Part shown: one piece after another, positions 1 through 7,997 of the stretch
Position numbering within the stretch: the stretch's first letter is position 1
Layout of the letters: the number at the start of each line of letters is the position of its first letter
Assembly: GCF_000308455.1 (NCBI RefSeq)
Contig: NZ_BAFP01000028.1
Coordinates: 1 to 64,000, forward strand
Direction of reading: 5' to 3'
Length of the DNA: 64,000 nucleotides
From: Nocardia abscessus NBRC 100374
GTDB taxonomy: Bacteria > Actinomycetota > Actinomycetes > Mycobacteriales > Mycobacteriaceae
The notes under the pieces: model-generated
Told to the model about the DNA's origin: nothing
Database searches by the model: none
The model's input: only the letters and a program-made list of their open reading frames with translations
Program-made: the position numbers and the translations under genes

Positions 1-29
1 CTACGGGCCATGCTTCCCACTGCCAGACA

Positions 30-222
30 GGTCACATTTCCCGTCGTCTCCGAGGATGCCGACGTCCGCGCAGGGCACAAGTGCGCGGCAGCGACGCCGG
101 AGGCCGAACGGTCACATTTTCGGGTCGTGTCCGAGACCCGAGATCCGCGCGATTGACAAGCGGCGAATTGCCCGGCGCGAGCCGGAGTCGGACGATCACG
201 TTTCTCGGTCGTCTCCGAGACC
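30..222. repeat. three imperfect direct repeats, about 25-29 bp, spaced 80-84 bp
   Basis: Three copies of a unit of the form GGTCACATTT-n-GGTCGTCTCCGAGA lie at about 30-55, 110-138 and 194-222. Copies 2 and 3 share the 3' end TCCGAGACC. Each contains a short hairpin (GGTC...GACC or TCTCGG...CCGAGA). No credible gene covers 1-251: both small open frames there are arginine-rich high-GC shadows. Function is unknown. Confidence 0.5.
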
Positions 223-251
223 GCCGAGGGTGGCGTACATAAAACCGCACA

Positions 252-1202
252 TCATGCGGTGCGATCGGACAGGCACCCGGCCCACCCGTGCGGATCGGTC
301 CAAGCCTGCAACGCGCGAGTGGTCTCGAAGCGGCGTGGCTCGCGGCTGACCGGATCGGTGAACTCGAGCGAAGCGGCCAGCAACTGCAGTGGCCTGGTGA
401 AGTCGTCGACGGGCTTGTCGGTGAGCACCGGATAGAAGTCGTCGCCGAGGATGGGGATGCCGAGGCTGTTCATATGCAGGCGTAACTGGTGGGTCCGGCC
501 GGTGTGCGGGCGCAGCCGGTAGCGGCCGAGCCCGTCCCGGTGCTCGAGCAGTTCGACCACGGTTTCCGCGTTGGGTTCGCCCGGCACCTCCTGGGCCGCG
601 AGCACCTGCTTCTCCTTGATGATCCGGCTGCGCACCACTCGGGGCAGGGTGAGATCGGGGTCGAACCGGGCGATCGCCTCGTACTCTTTGCGCACGGTGC
701 GCTTGTGGAACATGGTCTGGTAGGCGCCGCGGCGGGCCGGGTTGATCACGAACAGCACCAGGCCCGCCGTGCCGCGGTCGAGCCGATGCGCCGGGATCAG
801 GTCGGGCAGGTCCAGCTCCCGGCGCAGCCGCACGAGGGCGGTCTGCAGGATGTGCTGACCGCGCGGGATGGTGGCCAGGAAGTGCGGTTTGTCCGCTACC
901 AGCAGGTCGTCGTCGCGATGCACGACGGGGATGTCGAACGGGACCATCGTCTCCTCGGGGAGATCGCGGTGGAACCAGACCGCGCCACCCGGGACGTACG
1001 GTGCGTCGGGAGCGATCGGCCCGTCGAGGTCGACGATGCCGCCCGCGTGCAGCAGTTCATCGATCCGCGCGGCGGGCACCCGGGGCAGGCGCTCCACCAG
1101 ATGGTCCCGAATGGTCGCCCAGTCGCCCTGCTCCGGTAGTCGTAGCCGGGCCGGGTCCAAGCCGTGCCGCTTCGGCAACGGCGGTTGTTGGCGCCTTCTC
1201 AT
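252..1202 (-). CDS. RluA-family RNA pseudouridine synthase
   Basis: A 316-residue protein expected to isomerise uridine to pseudouridine in ribosomal RNA in the cytoplasm. The catalytic signature HRLDRGTAG is near residue 139, with the essential Asp inside it. The downstream RLRPHTGRTHQLRLHM block near residue 231 is the usual RluA substrate-binding segment. The first ~95 residues look like an S4-type N-terminal region (RIDELLHAGGIVDLDG). The start is ATG at 1200-1202. The gene stands alone, read leftward, with the next minus gene 50 bp upstream. The family is clear, but the target position in rRNA cannot be read from the sequence. Confidence 0.9.
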   Translation of the reverse strand: MRRRQQPPLPKRHGLDPARLRLPEQGDWATIRDHLVERLPRVPAARIDELLHAGGIVDLDGPIAPDAPYVPGGAVWFHRDLPEETMVPFDIPVVHRDDDLLVADKPHFLATIPRGQHILQTALVRLRRELDLPDLIPAHRLDRGTAGLVLFVINPARRGAYQTMFHKRTVRKEYEAIARFDPDLTLPRVVRSRIIKEKQVLAAQEVPGEPNAETVVELLEHRDGLGRYRLRPHTGRTHQLRLHMNSLGIPILGDDFYPVLTDKPVDDFTRPLQLLAASLEFTDPVSREPRRFETTRALQAWTDPHGWAGCLSDRTA

Positions 1203-1252
1203 CGGTATCGACCCTAGCCGGAGGCCTACCGCATGCCGCGACGGCCGGGACC

Positions 1253-1834
1253 TCAGTGGGCCCGCACCGCGATGCCCGGGTAGTCGAGCACCAAGCCCGA
1301 CTTGTCGTACTCCAAGACGCAGGCGAAATCGAACTCCGGGGCCGCGTAGTCGAATCTCGGTCCGTGCTCACCGTCGACGATGCGGTCATAGCGCTGCTCC
1401 AGCCGCGCCACCGCGGCGCCGGAGGCGTACACATAGGCGGCGGGTGCGTCCATGCCCTCCCCGACCTCCGGCGCCGACCTGTGCACGGGTAGCGCGTTGG
1501 TCAGCGCCGAAGATTCCAGGTCCACGTCGAGGCAGCCGTCTAGCAGTGGCGCGGGCATGCCGTCCAGTAGCCAGGACCCCGTACCGTCCGCGTCCAATAC
1601 CAGCGTGTTCCAGCCGCCCGGCTTGCGTATGGCCACCTGGGCCCGGCGCGTGCGCCATTCGGTGTCGAGCGCGATCCGGTAGTCCACCGTCCAGGCCGCG
1701 CCGTCCTCGACGGCCGTCGTGCAGCCGTCGATCAGCACACCCTGCTCGGTGACCCGGAAATAGGCCACCTCGAACCCCTCGCGTGCGGTCCGATGCCGCC
1801 AGGCGGCGGTGGACGGCGGCGGTGCGAAGGTCAT
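1253..1834 (-). CDS. putative glycolipid-binding protein (PF06475 type)
   Basis: A 193-residue protein resembling the putative glycolipid-binding family. The order of conserved blocks fits: an N-terminal WRHRTAREGFEVAYF segment, a central WNTLVLDADGTGSWLLDG segment, then a LPVHRSAPEV loop and a C-terminal beta-rich RFDYAAPEFDFACVLEYDKSGLVLDYPGIA. No signal peptide or membrane segment is visible, so it is probably cytoplasmic. Its ATG lies 6 bp from the stop of the upstream PPOX-family gene, so the two are probably co-transcribed. The biochemical role of the family is poorly defined; the assignment rests on pattern recall, not a search. Confidence 0.75.
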   Translation of the reverse strand: MTFAPPPSTAAWRHRTAREGFEVAYFRVTEQGVLIDGCTTAVEDGAAWTVDYRIALDTEWRTRRAQVAIRKPGGWNTLVLDADGTGSWLLDGMPAPLLDGCLDVDLESSALTNALPVHRSAPEVGEGMDAPAAYVYASGAAVARLEQRYDRIVDGEHGPRFDYAAPEFDFACVLEYDKSGLVLDYPGIAVRAH

Positions 1835-1839
1835 CGGAT

Positions 1840-2292
1840 TCAGAATCCGCGCAGCCGATCCGGCGTCACCCGCACGACCACCGAGTATTCGGCGTAGAAC
1901 TGCTCGTCGGTCATCTCGATCGAGCGCAGGCCCTCGGCGTACTTCGTGGTGAAGGAGGCGATTTCGGCCGCGCTCGGCCGCTGCTCGACGACGCGCGCTG
2001 TGCCGGTGAGCACGACGACGTCGCCGCCGGTCTCCGTGCTGTTGAGGTTCAGCGCGACACGGGGATTGCGCTGGATATTGCGTACCTTCGGCTGGCCGGG
2101 CTTGCTGAAGATCAGGAATTCACCGTCGCGCCACTGGAACCAGACGGGGTTCGGCTGCGGTGTGCCGGTGGGGCCGACGGTGGTCAGCCAGAGGACGGAC
2201 TCGCGGTTCAATCGTTCGGCGACTTTCGCGCCGAATTCGGTACCGGTGTCGACGACGGGGGCGGCGGATCGATCGGATGCCGTGGAGGTCAT
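1840..2292 (-). CDS. PPOX-class (pyridoxamine 5'-phosphate oxidase-like) F420/FMN-binding protein
   Basis: About 150 residues from ATG 2290-2292. The open frame runs further upstream, but that extension is arginine-rich shadow. The split-barrel flavin/deazaflavin fold is indicated by LTTVGPTGTPQPNPVWFQWRDGEFLIFSKPGQPKVRNIQRNPRVALNLN, where the Pro-Val-Trp-Phe strand and the K-x-RNI-x-xNP segment are typical of mycobacterial Rv3369-type proteins. It likely binds F420 or FMN and acts as a small reductase. It is co-directional with the downstream glycolipid-binding gene (6-bp gap). The substrate is unknown. Confidence 0.8.
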   Translation of the reverse strand: MTSTASDRSAAPVVDTGTEFGAKVAERLNRESVLWLTTVGPTGTPQPNPVWFQWRDGEFLIFSKPGQPKVRNIQRNPRVALNLNSTETGGDVVVLTGTARVVEQRPSAAEIASFTTKYAEGLRSIEMTDEQFYAEYSVVVRVTPDRLRGF

Positions 2293-2414
2293 GGCAGGGA
2301 CAACGCCGCGGCACCCCGGACGATTCCGCTCGCCGCTCGGCAGCCGATCCGGTACGCGGGAAGCGGCCTTCGCTCGTCCGGGCAGTCGCAGGCACGACCG
2401 CGCGAGGTGTTCCA

Positions 2415-2609
2415 TTACGGGGTGGCCCGCTCGTCCAGCACCATCAAGCGAGCCTCGACCAGTGTCCTGCGCGCGCGGCGGCGGACCCGGCACAGTTCGA
2501 CGCTGCAATCCAGGTGAACCTGCATGGCCCGGTGCGCTTGGCCCGCGGTCAGTTCGCCGGGGTCGCGCGCGCAATTCGACAGAACCGAAAACATCTCCGT
2601 GCCATACAT
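2415..2609 (-). CDS. small conserved actinobacterial protein, function unknown
   Basis: A 64-residue protein starting MYGTEMFSVLSNCARDPGELTAGQAH, followed by a helical, charged segment rich in Arg and Cys. The ATG at 2607-2609 has a GGGAG ribosome site 8 nt upstream, and the reading has no signal peptide or membrane helix. Similar short proteins recur in Nocardia and Streptomyces genomes as far as I recall, which argues that it is real despite its size. No function can be assigned. The iron box at 2822-2840 is over 200 bp upstream and more likely serves irtA. Confidence 0.55.
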   Translation of the reverse strand: MYGTEMFSVLSNCARDPGELTAGQAHRAMQVHLDCSVELCRVRRRARRTLVEARLMVLDERATP

Positions 2610-2821
2610 ATTCGATACTCCCGCGCCTCGATAGTTCCGCTTTCGCTCGAAGTTAGCGATGCGCGCGGGCTATCGCACCAGGATGCGCTGCCGTTCACGG
2701 AGGATTCCCCGGCCCGTCGGCCGTTCGAAAACCTCGGGTCCGGAACGGTTTTCGCACATTGCCGAAATAAGTCGTGGAGGACAACTCCGGGGTGGGCGGG
2801 GTCCACCCCTATCGCATCTTA

Positions 2822-2840
2822 GTAAGTTAGCCTAACCTTC
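2822..2840 (+). promoter_or_regulatory. IdeR/DtxR-type iron box upstream of irtA
   Basis: The core AGTTAGCCTAACC matches the centre of the 19-bp IdeR consensus (TTAGGTTAG-S-CTAACCTAA). It lies 64 bp before the irtA ATG. It predicts repression of the irtAB operon when iron is sufficient. Confidence 0.85.
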
Positions 2841-2903
2841 CTTGGTGATGACGATGGGCGGATGTCGGCGCGTTGCGCCGGGAAGGTCGGGAGGCGAGGA
2901 CAG

Positions 2904-4748
2904 ATGACGGTGGAGGTCGCGCCGCCGGGGGCGGAGACGGGAAACCGGCCGCCGAAGGCGGTCGAGAAAGAACGCAAGCGGCAGGAGGCGCAGGCACGCA
3001 AGGACATCCTCGCGCCCGTACGCGGTCCGCTGAATGTCGCGAGCGTCGTGATGGCGGTCGCGTCGGTGTGCACGGTCGTGCCGTTCGTGCTGATCGTGGA
3101 GGCTTGCCGCGAACTGCTGGACGAGCAGGTGGACACCGATCGGGTGTGGCGTCTGCTGACGATCGCGGTGCTGGTCCTCGTGGTCCGCGCCCTGATCCAG
3201 GCCGGTGCGCTGACCTGGACGCATCTACTCGACGGGAAGTATCAGCTCGACGTGCGCCGCGCGCTGGCGGCCAAGCTGACCCGGGTGCCGCTCGGCTGGT
3301 TCGGCGACCGGAACTCGACCGAGGTGAAGAAGTACCTGCAAGACGACGTCGAGGCGCTGCACTATCTCGTCGCGCACGCCAGGCTGGAGTTCGTGGGCGC
3401 ACTCGTCGTCCCGATCGTGACCCTCGGCTACCTGTTCGGTGTCGATTGGCGGCTCACCCTGGTACTGCTGATCCCGCTGGTGATCTACGCCGTCGCGCTC
3501 AGCAGGATGATGGCTCAGGAAAGCCGTGACCGGCTCGCCATCTACACCCGGTGGGAGAACCGCGTTCAGGAGAGCACCGTCGAATTCGTCGACGGCATCC
3601 AGGTGGTGCGTGCCTTCGGACAGGCGGGCAAGGCGCATACCGAATACCAAGAGGCGGTGGACGCCCAGGCCCGTGCCTTCGACCGGTGGAAGACGCCCAT
3701 GATCCGGCTGCAGGCGGTCTCCGACATCGTCATCACGCCGGTCTTCATGATGCTGGTGATCGTGCTGTCCGGGCTCGCCGCGGTCGGACTCGACTGGGTC
3801 GCGCCGCTGGATGTGCTGCCGTTCCTGCTCGTCGGACTCGGTCTCGGCGGTTCGCTGCTCGGTCTCGGCTACGGCGGACAGGCGTTGCGGGCGGCGGGCG
3901 CCGCCGCGGTGCGCCTGCACGAATTGCAGCAGACTCCCGAACTGGCGGCCGGGACGGCGGCGGAATCGGGAGTTCCGGATCGGGCGGGGGTGGTCCGCTT
4001 CGAGTCGGTCACCTTCGGCTATCGCGACGATCGCCAGGTGCTGCGCGGCATCGATCTCGAACTCGCTCCCGGCACTCTCACCGCGCTGGTCGGTCCGAGC
4101 GGCTCCGGCAAATCCACGCTGGCCAAGCTGCTGCCCCGGTTCTACGACGTGACCGGCGGGCGGATCACCATCGGCGGCCGCGATATTCGCGACTACTCCA
4201 CCGAAGAGCTCTATCGGACAGTCGGGTTCGTCTTCCAGGACGTCCGCCTGATCCGCGGCTCGATCCGCGACAACCTCCGGATGGCCGGGCAGGACGCCAC
4301 CGACGAGGCACTCGAGCGCGCCGCGCGCGCCGCGCAGATCCACGACCGGATCGTGTCGCTGCCGCGTGGATACGACTCCGAGATCGGCGTCGACGCGACG
4401 CTTTCCGGCGGCGAGGCGCAGCGGCTCTCGATCGCCCGCGCGCTGCTGGCCGACAGCCCCGTACTCGTGCTGGACGAGGCCACCGCCTTCGCCGATCCCG
4501 AGTCCGAGGCCGCGGTGCAGGACGCGCTGGCGGCGCTGGTCGCCGGACGTACCGTCCTGGTGATCGCGCACCGCTTGCATACCATCACCGGCGTCGACCG
4601 GATCCTGGTGCTGGAGAACGGAATATTGGTCGAACAGGGCGACCACCAGAGTTTGCGCGACGCAGGCGGCACCTATCAGCGTCTCTGGGAGATCAACGAG
4701 GCGGCGCTGGACGCGGTCGCGCTCGTGGAAAGCGAGGAGACTCGATGA
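2904..4748 (+). CDS. irtA: IrtA-like ABC transporter half (membrane + ATPase), lacks SIP domain
   Basis: A 614-residue inner-membrane ABC half-transporter. It has a six-helix type IV exporter-fold membrane domain (about residues 35-320) and an ATPase domain with Walker A GPSGSGKST, signature LSGGEAQ and Walker B VLVLDEA. The start is ATG 2904, chosen because GAGGCGAGG lies just before it; an upstream ATG at 2862 adds 14 unlikely residues. It overlaps irtB by 4 bp (ATGA), so the halves are translated together. In Mycobacterium, IrtAB imports ferri-siderophore and IrtA carries an N-terminal reductase domain. That domain is absent here and encoded separately at 6555-7262. The iron box at 2822 predicts iron repression. 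Confidence 0.9.
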   Translation: MTVEVAPPGAETGNRPPKAVEKERKRQEAQARKDILAPVRGPLNVASVVMAVASVCTVVPFVLIVEACRELLDEQVDTDRVWRLLTIAVLVLVVRALIQAGALTWTHLLDGKYQLDVRRALAAKLTRVPLGWFGDRNSTEVKKYLQDDVEALHYLVAHARLEFVGALVVPIVTLGYLFGVDWRLTLVLLIPLVIYAVALSRMMAQESRDRLAIYTRWENRVQESTVEFVDGIQVVRAFGQAGKAHTEYQEAVDAQARAFDRWKTPMIRLQAVSDIVITPVFMMLVIVLSGLAAVGLDWVAPLDVLPFLLVGLGLGGSLLGLGYGGQALRAAGAAAVRLHELQQTPELAAGTAAESGVPDRAGVVRFESVTFGYRDDRQVLRGIDLELAPGTLTALVGPSGSGKSTLAKLLPRFYDVTGGRITIGGRDIRDYSTEELYRTVGFVFQDVRLIRGSIRDNLRMAGQDATDEALERAARAAQIHDRIVSLPRGYDSEIGVDATLSGGEAQRLSIARALLADSPVLVLDEATAFADPESEAAVQDALAALVAGRTVLVIAHRLHTITGVDRILVLENGILVEQGDHQSLRDAGGTYQRLWEINEAALDAVALVESEETR

Positions 4749-6481
4749 TTCGCAAGCTTCTCGGACTCGTTCCGGCCGAATACGCCGGGCTCACCCCCAC
4801 GTTGCTGGCGGTGATAATCGCCCAGGCGCTGAGCCAGTCCGTCGCCTACCTGCTGCTCGTGCCGGTGCTCGAGTCGCTGTTCGACGGCGATCTCGGCCGG
4901 GCGTGGACGTGGGCGCTGCTGATGACGATCGCCGTCGCGGCGATGGCCATCTTCGGATACTTCCAGACCTCGGTCGGTCTGCGCATCGCGGTGGGGATGC
5001 AGCGCGGTCTGCAGACCAGGATCGGCGATCATCTCAACGCTCTGCCGCTGGGCTGGTTCGAAACCCACAGCGCGGGCCCGCTGTCGCGCATGGCCGTGGA
5101 GAACGTGCGGGAGATCCAAGGCGCCGTGGCGTATCTGGTGGCCCGGGTGCTCAATGGGATCGTCGTTCCACTCGGTGTCGCCGTGGGCATGCTGTTCATC
5201 GATTGGCGGATCTCGTCGGCGATGCTGCTGGCGGCCCCGGTGTTGTTCCTGGTGAACGGATTGGCCTCGCGCGCGTACCGCAGCTCCGACGAACAGGCCC
5301 ACGCCGCCGCGGCCGAGGCCGACGCCCGGGTGCTCGAATTCGCGCAGGCACAGCCGGTTCTGCGGGCCTTCGGCGCCGTCGGCGCGGGCAACCGGGCGTT
5401 GGAGGCGGCGCTGCGCAGGCAACGGTCGGCGACCGCGCGTCAGGTGTTCACCGCGGTTCCCGGGTTGATCGTGTTCGCGCTGTCGGTCCAGGCGGTCTTC
5501 TTGGTGCTGGCCTATGTCGTGGTCGGCAGGGCCACCGGAGGGTCGATCTCGGCGGCCGCGGCGATCGCGTTGATCGCGGTCAGCTCGCGGTTCATCGAAC
5601 CGCTGAATCAGGCGGCCCAGCTGGGCAACGGGTTGCGCGCCGCGGCCGCCGCCGTCGGGCGGGTCGGCGATCTGCTTGCCGAACCCGTTCTTCCCGAGGC
5701 GGAAGCACCGGTGACGCCGGGCGCGCCCGCGGTGGTCTTCGACAATGTGAGCTTCGGCTACCGTCCGGGCGAGCCGGTGCTCAGCGAGGTGACCTTCAGT
5801 GTGCCGGCCGGTACCACGACCGCGATCGTGGGACCCAGCGGCGCGGGGAAGACCACCCTGCTGCGACTGGCCGCCCGGTTCTACGACGTGGACTCCGGTC
5901 GCGTCGTGGTGGGCGAACACGACGTGCGTGAACAACCATCGGCGACGCTGTTGAACCAGCTCTCCCTGGTTTTCCAGAACGTCTACCTGTTCGATCGCTC
6001 GGTGGCCGACAACATCAGGATCGGCAAGCCGGAGGCGACCGATGCCGAGGTGTGGCGTGCCGCGCAGGCCGCCAGCGTGGACGAGATCGTCGAGCGCTTG
6101 CCCGAAGGGTTGGCCACACCGGTCGGCGAGGGCGGCGCGGCGCTGTCCGGTGGTGAGCGGCAGCGGGTTTCGATCGCCCGGGCACTGCTCAAGGACGCCC
6201 CGATCGTGCTGCTCGACGAGGCGACCAGCGCGCTCGACCCGCACAGCGAAGCGGTGGTGGTGCGCGGTGTGCACGAAGTGACCAGGGGCAAGACGGTGAT
6301 CGTCGTCGCGCATCGACTGGCCACCATCGCGCACGCCGATCAGATCCTGTTCGTCGACGGCGGCCGGATCGTCGAACGCGGCACGCACGACGAACTGCTG
6401 GAACTCGGGGGTCGCTATGCCGACTTCTGGAACGAACGCTCCCGCGCCGCGGGCTGGCGTCTGGAACCCGCCGCGGTCTGA
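4745..6481 (+). CDS. irtB: IrtB-like ABC transporter half
   Basis: A 578-residue partner half-transporter, the same length class as mycobacterial IrtB. The membrane domain spans about residues 15-300. The ATPase domain has Walker A GPSGAGKTT, signature LSGGERQRVS, Walker B IVLLDEATSALD and the H-loop histidine in VVAHRLATIAHA. ATG 4745 overlaps the irtA stop (ATGA). IrtA and IrtB are expected to form a heterodimer in the inner membrane that takes up iron-loaded siderophore. A strong hairpin terminator follows 18 bp after the stop. Confidence 0.9.
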   Translation: MIRKLLGLVPAEYAGLTPTLLAVIIAQALSQSVAYLLLVPVLESLFDGDLGRAWTWALLMTIAVAAMAIFGYFQTSVGLRIAVGMQRGLQTRIGDHLNALPLGWFETHSAGPLSRMAVENVREIQGAVAYLVARVLNGIVVPLGVAVGMLFIDWRISSAMLLAAPVLFLVNGLASRAYRSSDEQAHAAAAEADARVLEFAQAQPVLRAFGAVGAGNRALEAALRRQRSATARQVFTAVPGLIVFALSVQAVFLVLAYVVVGRATGGSISAAAAIALIAVSSRFIEPLNQAAQLGNGLRAAAAAVGRVGDLLAEPVLPEAEAPVTPGAPAVVFDNVSFGYRPGEPVLSEVTFSVPAGTTTAIVGPSGAGKTTLLRLAARFYDVDSGRVVVGEHDVREQPSATLLNQLSLVFQNVYLFDRSVADNIRIGKPEATDAEVWRAAQAASVDEIVERLPEGLATPVGEGGAALSGGERQRVSIARALLKDAPIVLLDEATSALDPHSEAVVVRGVHEVTRGKTVIVVAHRLATIAHADQILFVDGGRIVERGTHDELLELGGRYADFWNERSRAAGWRLEPAAV

Positions 6482-6499
6482 CGGTCCGGAGAGACAGGT

Positions 6500-6530
6500 C
6501 GCCGCCCGCTACCTCGGGTAGCGGGCGGCG
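6500..6530. terminator. hairpin terminator between convergent irtB and SIP gene
   Basis: A perfect 14-bp stem (6500-6513 with 6517-6530) and a 3-nt loop TCG, followed by TTGTCGTT. It sits between converging genes and can serve both. Confidence 0.8.
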
Positions 6531-6554
6531 TTGTCGTTCGGGGCCGGGGAGTGG

Positions 6555-7262
6555 CTACTTCCAGTACGCCTGGGACTTGACCGCGGTTTTGGGCAGCCCG
6601 TGCGTGGTCTTGAGGGTCTTGACGATCGAGCGAGTGGTGGCGCCGTCGCAGGCGACCCAGCCGAATGCGTCGGTGGGGCAGGTGATCTGCTGTGCCTGCT
6701 CACGCATCAGCCGGCCGTCGTCCACGCGCTGGAGCCAGGTCACCTGATGGTGGGGCTTGTTGCGCACCGGAAGGGTCTGGTCCGACTCGTACTGCCATTC
6801 CAGCCAGACCCGAGCCGGAGTGTCGCCGATGGCGTCGAGCAGCGAGTTGATCGCGGGCAGCGAGGCGGTGTCACCGAAGACGATGTACTCGCTCGGCGCG
6901 GGTTCCGGCAGTGCGAATTTGGAGCCGAGCACGCTCGCGTCGAGTGGATCACCGACGCCCGCGTTGCGCGCCCAGTCCGCGGCGGGACCGTGGTGCAGGG
7001 CGAACTCGATCCAGAACCGGTCGCCCGCGGGATCGGGATCGACGAGGGTGAACGCCCGATGATGCAGTTTGTCGCTGTCCGCCTCGGGAATCCACACGCG
7101 GATCCACTGCGTGGGATGGACGGGATGATCGGCCAGCAGCCCACCGGCATCGAAACCGAGCCGCACGAAATGGTCGGTAACCTCTTCGGTCGATGTCACA
7201 GTGAGCCGGTAGTCCTTGCCGCCCCACGCCTTGACCACGACGCCACTGAATCCTCTGCTCAT
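6555..7262 (-). CDS. siderophore-interacting FAD-dependent ferric reductase (SIP family)
   Basis: A 235-residue cytoplasmic flavoprotein expected to reduce and release iron from the imported ferri-siderophore. The FAD-binding segment HHRAFTLVDPDPAGDRFWIEF (an R-x-x-[TS] barrel motif) is near residue 67, and GPAADWARNAGVGD follows. The C-terminal NAD(P)H-binding half includes EYIVFGDTASLPAI. It resembles the N-terminal domain that is fused to IrtA in mycobacteria, and here it is a separate gene convergent with irtAB. ATG 7260-7262 lies 6 bp from the iron box at 7268-7286. Confidence 0.9.
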   Translation of the reverse strand: MSRGFSGVVVKAWGGKDYRLTVTSTEEVTDHFVRLGFDAGGLLADHPVHPTQWIRVWIPEADSDKLHHRAFTLVDPDPAGDRFWIEFALHHGPAADWARNAGVGDPLDASVLGSKFALPEPAPSEYIVFGDTASLPAINSLLDAIGDTPARVWLEWQYESDQTLPVRNKPHHQVTWLQRVDDGRLMREQAQQITCPTDAFGWVACDGATTRSIVKTLKTTHGLPKTAVKSQAYWK

Positions 7263-7267
7263 GCAAC

Positions 7268-7286
7268 TGAGGTTAGCCTAAGAATA
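7268..7286 (-). promoter_or_regulatory. IdeR-type iron box upstream of the SIP gene
   Basis: TGAGGTTAGCCTAAGAATA matches the left half and centre of the iron-box consensus well and the right outer arm poorly. It is immediately 5' of the SIP start, so it would block transcription or initiation when IdeR is iron-loaded. Confidence 0.75.
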
Positions 7287-7373
7287 CTTGGCGGTCACGC
7301 GGTAGGCGGCATCGGTCCGAAACGCCGAAGTGCCCCGCCTGAAGCGAGGCACTCCGGGTGTGGCGGTCGATGT

Positions 7374-7844
7374 TCAGCAGCCGGTTCCGACGAAATTGCC
7401 GATGGTGCACACCGATTCCCGGGTCAGCTTCCAGGTGCCGTCGACCTGCCGCCAGGACATGTCGAAGTACCACGGTTCGTAGCCCTCGGTCGAGGTCAGC
7501 AGCTTGGCGTAGGCCACGTCGCCGTCGACGCTCACCGGGCCGACGACATCCCAGCGCCAGCTCGCGGGTGCGACCGAGATCAGCGCCGCGGCGCGATCGA
7601 AGGCGGGCAGGCCCGCCTCGCCGGTCTCCAGTTCGGCGGCCCTGGCCGAGCGCGAAGCGCCCGGGTTGAACAGGACGGCCATCTTGGCGCGCAGTTCGCC
7701 GGTGCCGGGCGCCTTGGTGCGCAGCGGGGTGACGAGCGGGGCGGCCTCAGCGACCGTGCTCATGGCGACCGTGCCGAGGGCGCCGGTGAGGACCGAGGCG
7801 GCAACCGCGATAGCGCCGATGGTCTTTCGGCTGATTCCGATCAT
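7374..7844 (-). CDS. secreted Mtb12-like (low molecular weight antigen) protein
   Basis: A 156-residue exported protein. An N-terminal signal peptide (MIGISRKTIGAIAVAASVLTG then an Ala-rich stretch ending AEA-APL) precedes a ~120-residue domain with NTF2-like features: LRAKMAVLFNPGASRSARAAELE, VSVDGDVAYAKL and a C-terminal WRQVDGTWKLTRESVCTIGN, including two C-terminal cysteines. This is the pattern of mycobacterial Mtb12/CFP-2. The open frame extends far upstream, but ATG 7842-7844 is the natural start because the signal peptide begins there. It is divergent from nbtG across a shared iron box. An iron-regulated, siderophore-linked role is inference. Confidence 0.8.
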   Translation of the reverse strand: MIGISRKTIGAIAVAASVLTGALGTVAMSTVAEAAPLVTPLRTKAPGTGELRAKMAVLFNPGASRSARAAELETGEAGLPAFDRAAALISVAPASWRWDVVGPVSVDGDVAYAKLLTSTEGYEPWYFDMSWRQVDGTWKLTRESVCTIGNFVGTGC

Positions 7845-7908
7845 CTGTTCATTCCAATCATTCCGGTGTGCGCTCACCCATGGTCGAGTGAAGCGCGCGC
7901 CTTCACTG

Positions 7909-7927
7909 TAAGGTAAGCCTATGCAAA
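7909..7927. promoter_or_regulatory. IdeR-type iron box in the divergent Mtb12-like/nbtG promoter region
   Basis: TAAGGTAAGCCTATGCAAA is a moderate match to the consensus (the left arm and centre are better than the right arm). It lies 65 bp from the Mtb12-like start and 71 bp from the nbtG start, so it could control both directions. Confidence 0.65.
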
Positions 7928-7997
7928 CATAGACGCGCAGGTTCGGTCGATGTGGGCGTGCCCACGGGTGCGGCGCGAGTCGAGAGTGGGAGAAACA

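Noticed and set aside
30..222. CRISPR array
   Set aside because: Only three imperfect units, spacers about 52-56 bp, repeats diverged, and no cas genes in the window.
3551..4744. Upstream in-frame extension joined to irtB
   Set aside because: That stretch is the +1 shadow of irtA and Arg/Gly-rich; irtB begins at ATG 4745 with a normal transporter N-terminus.
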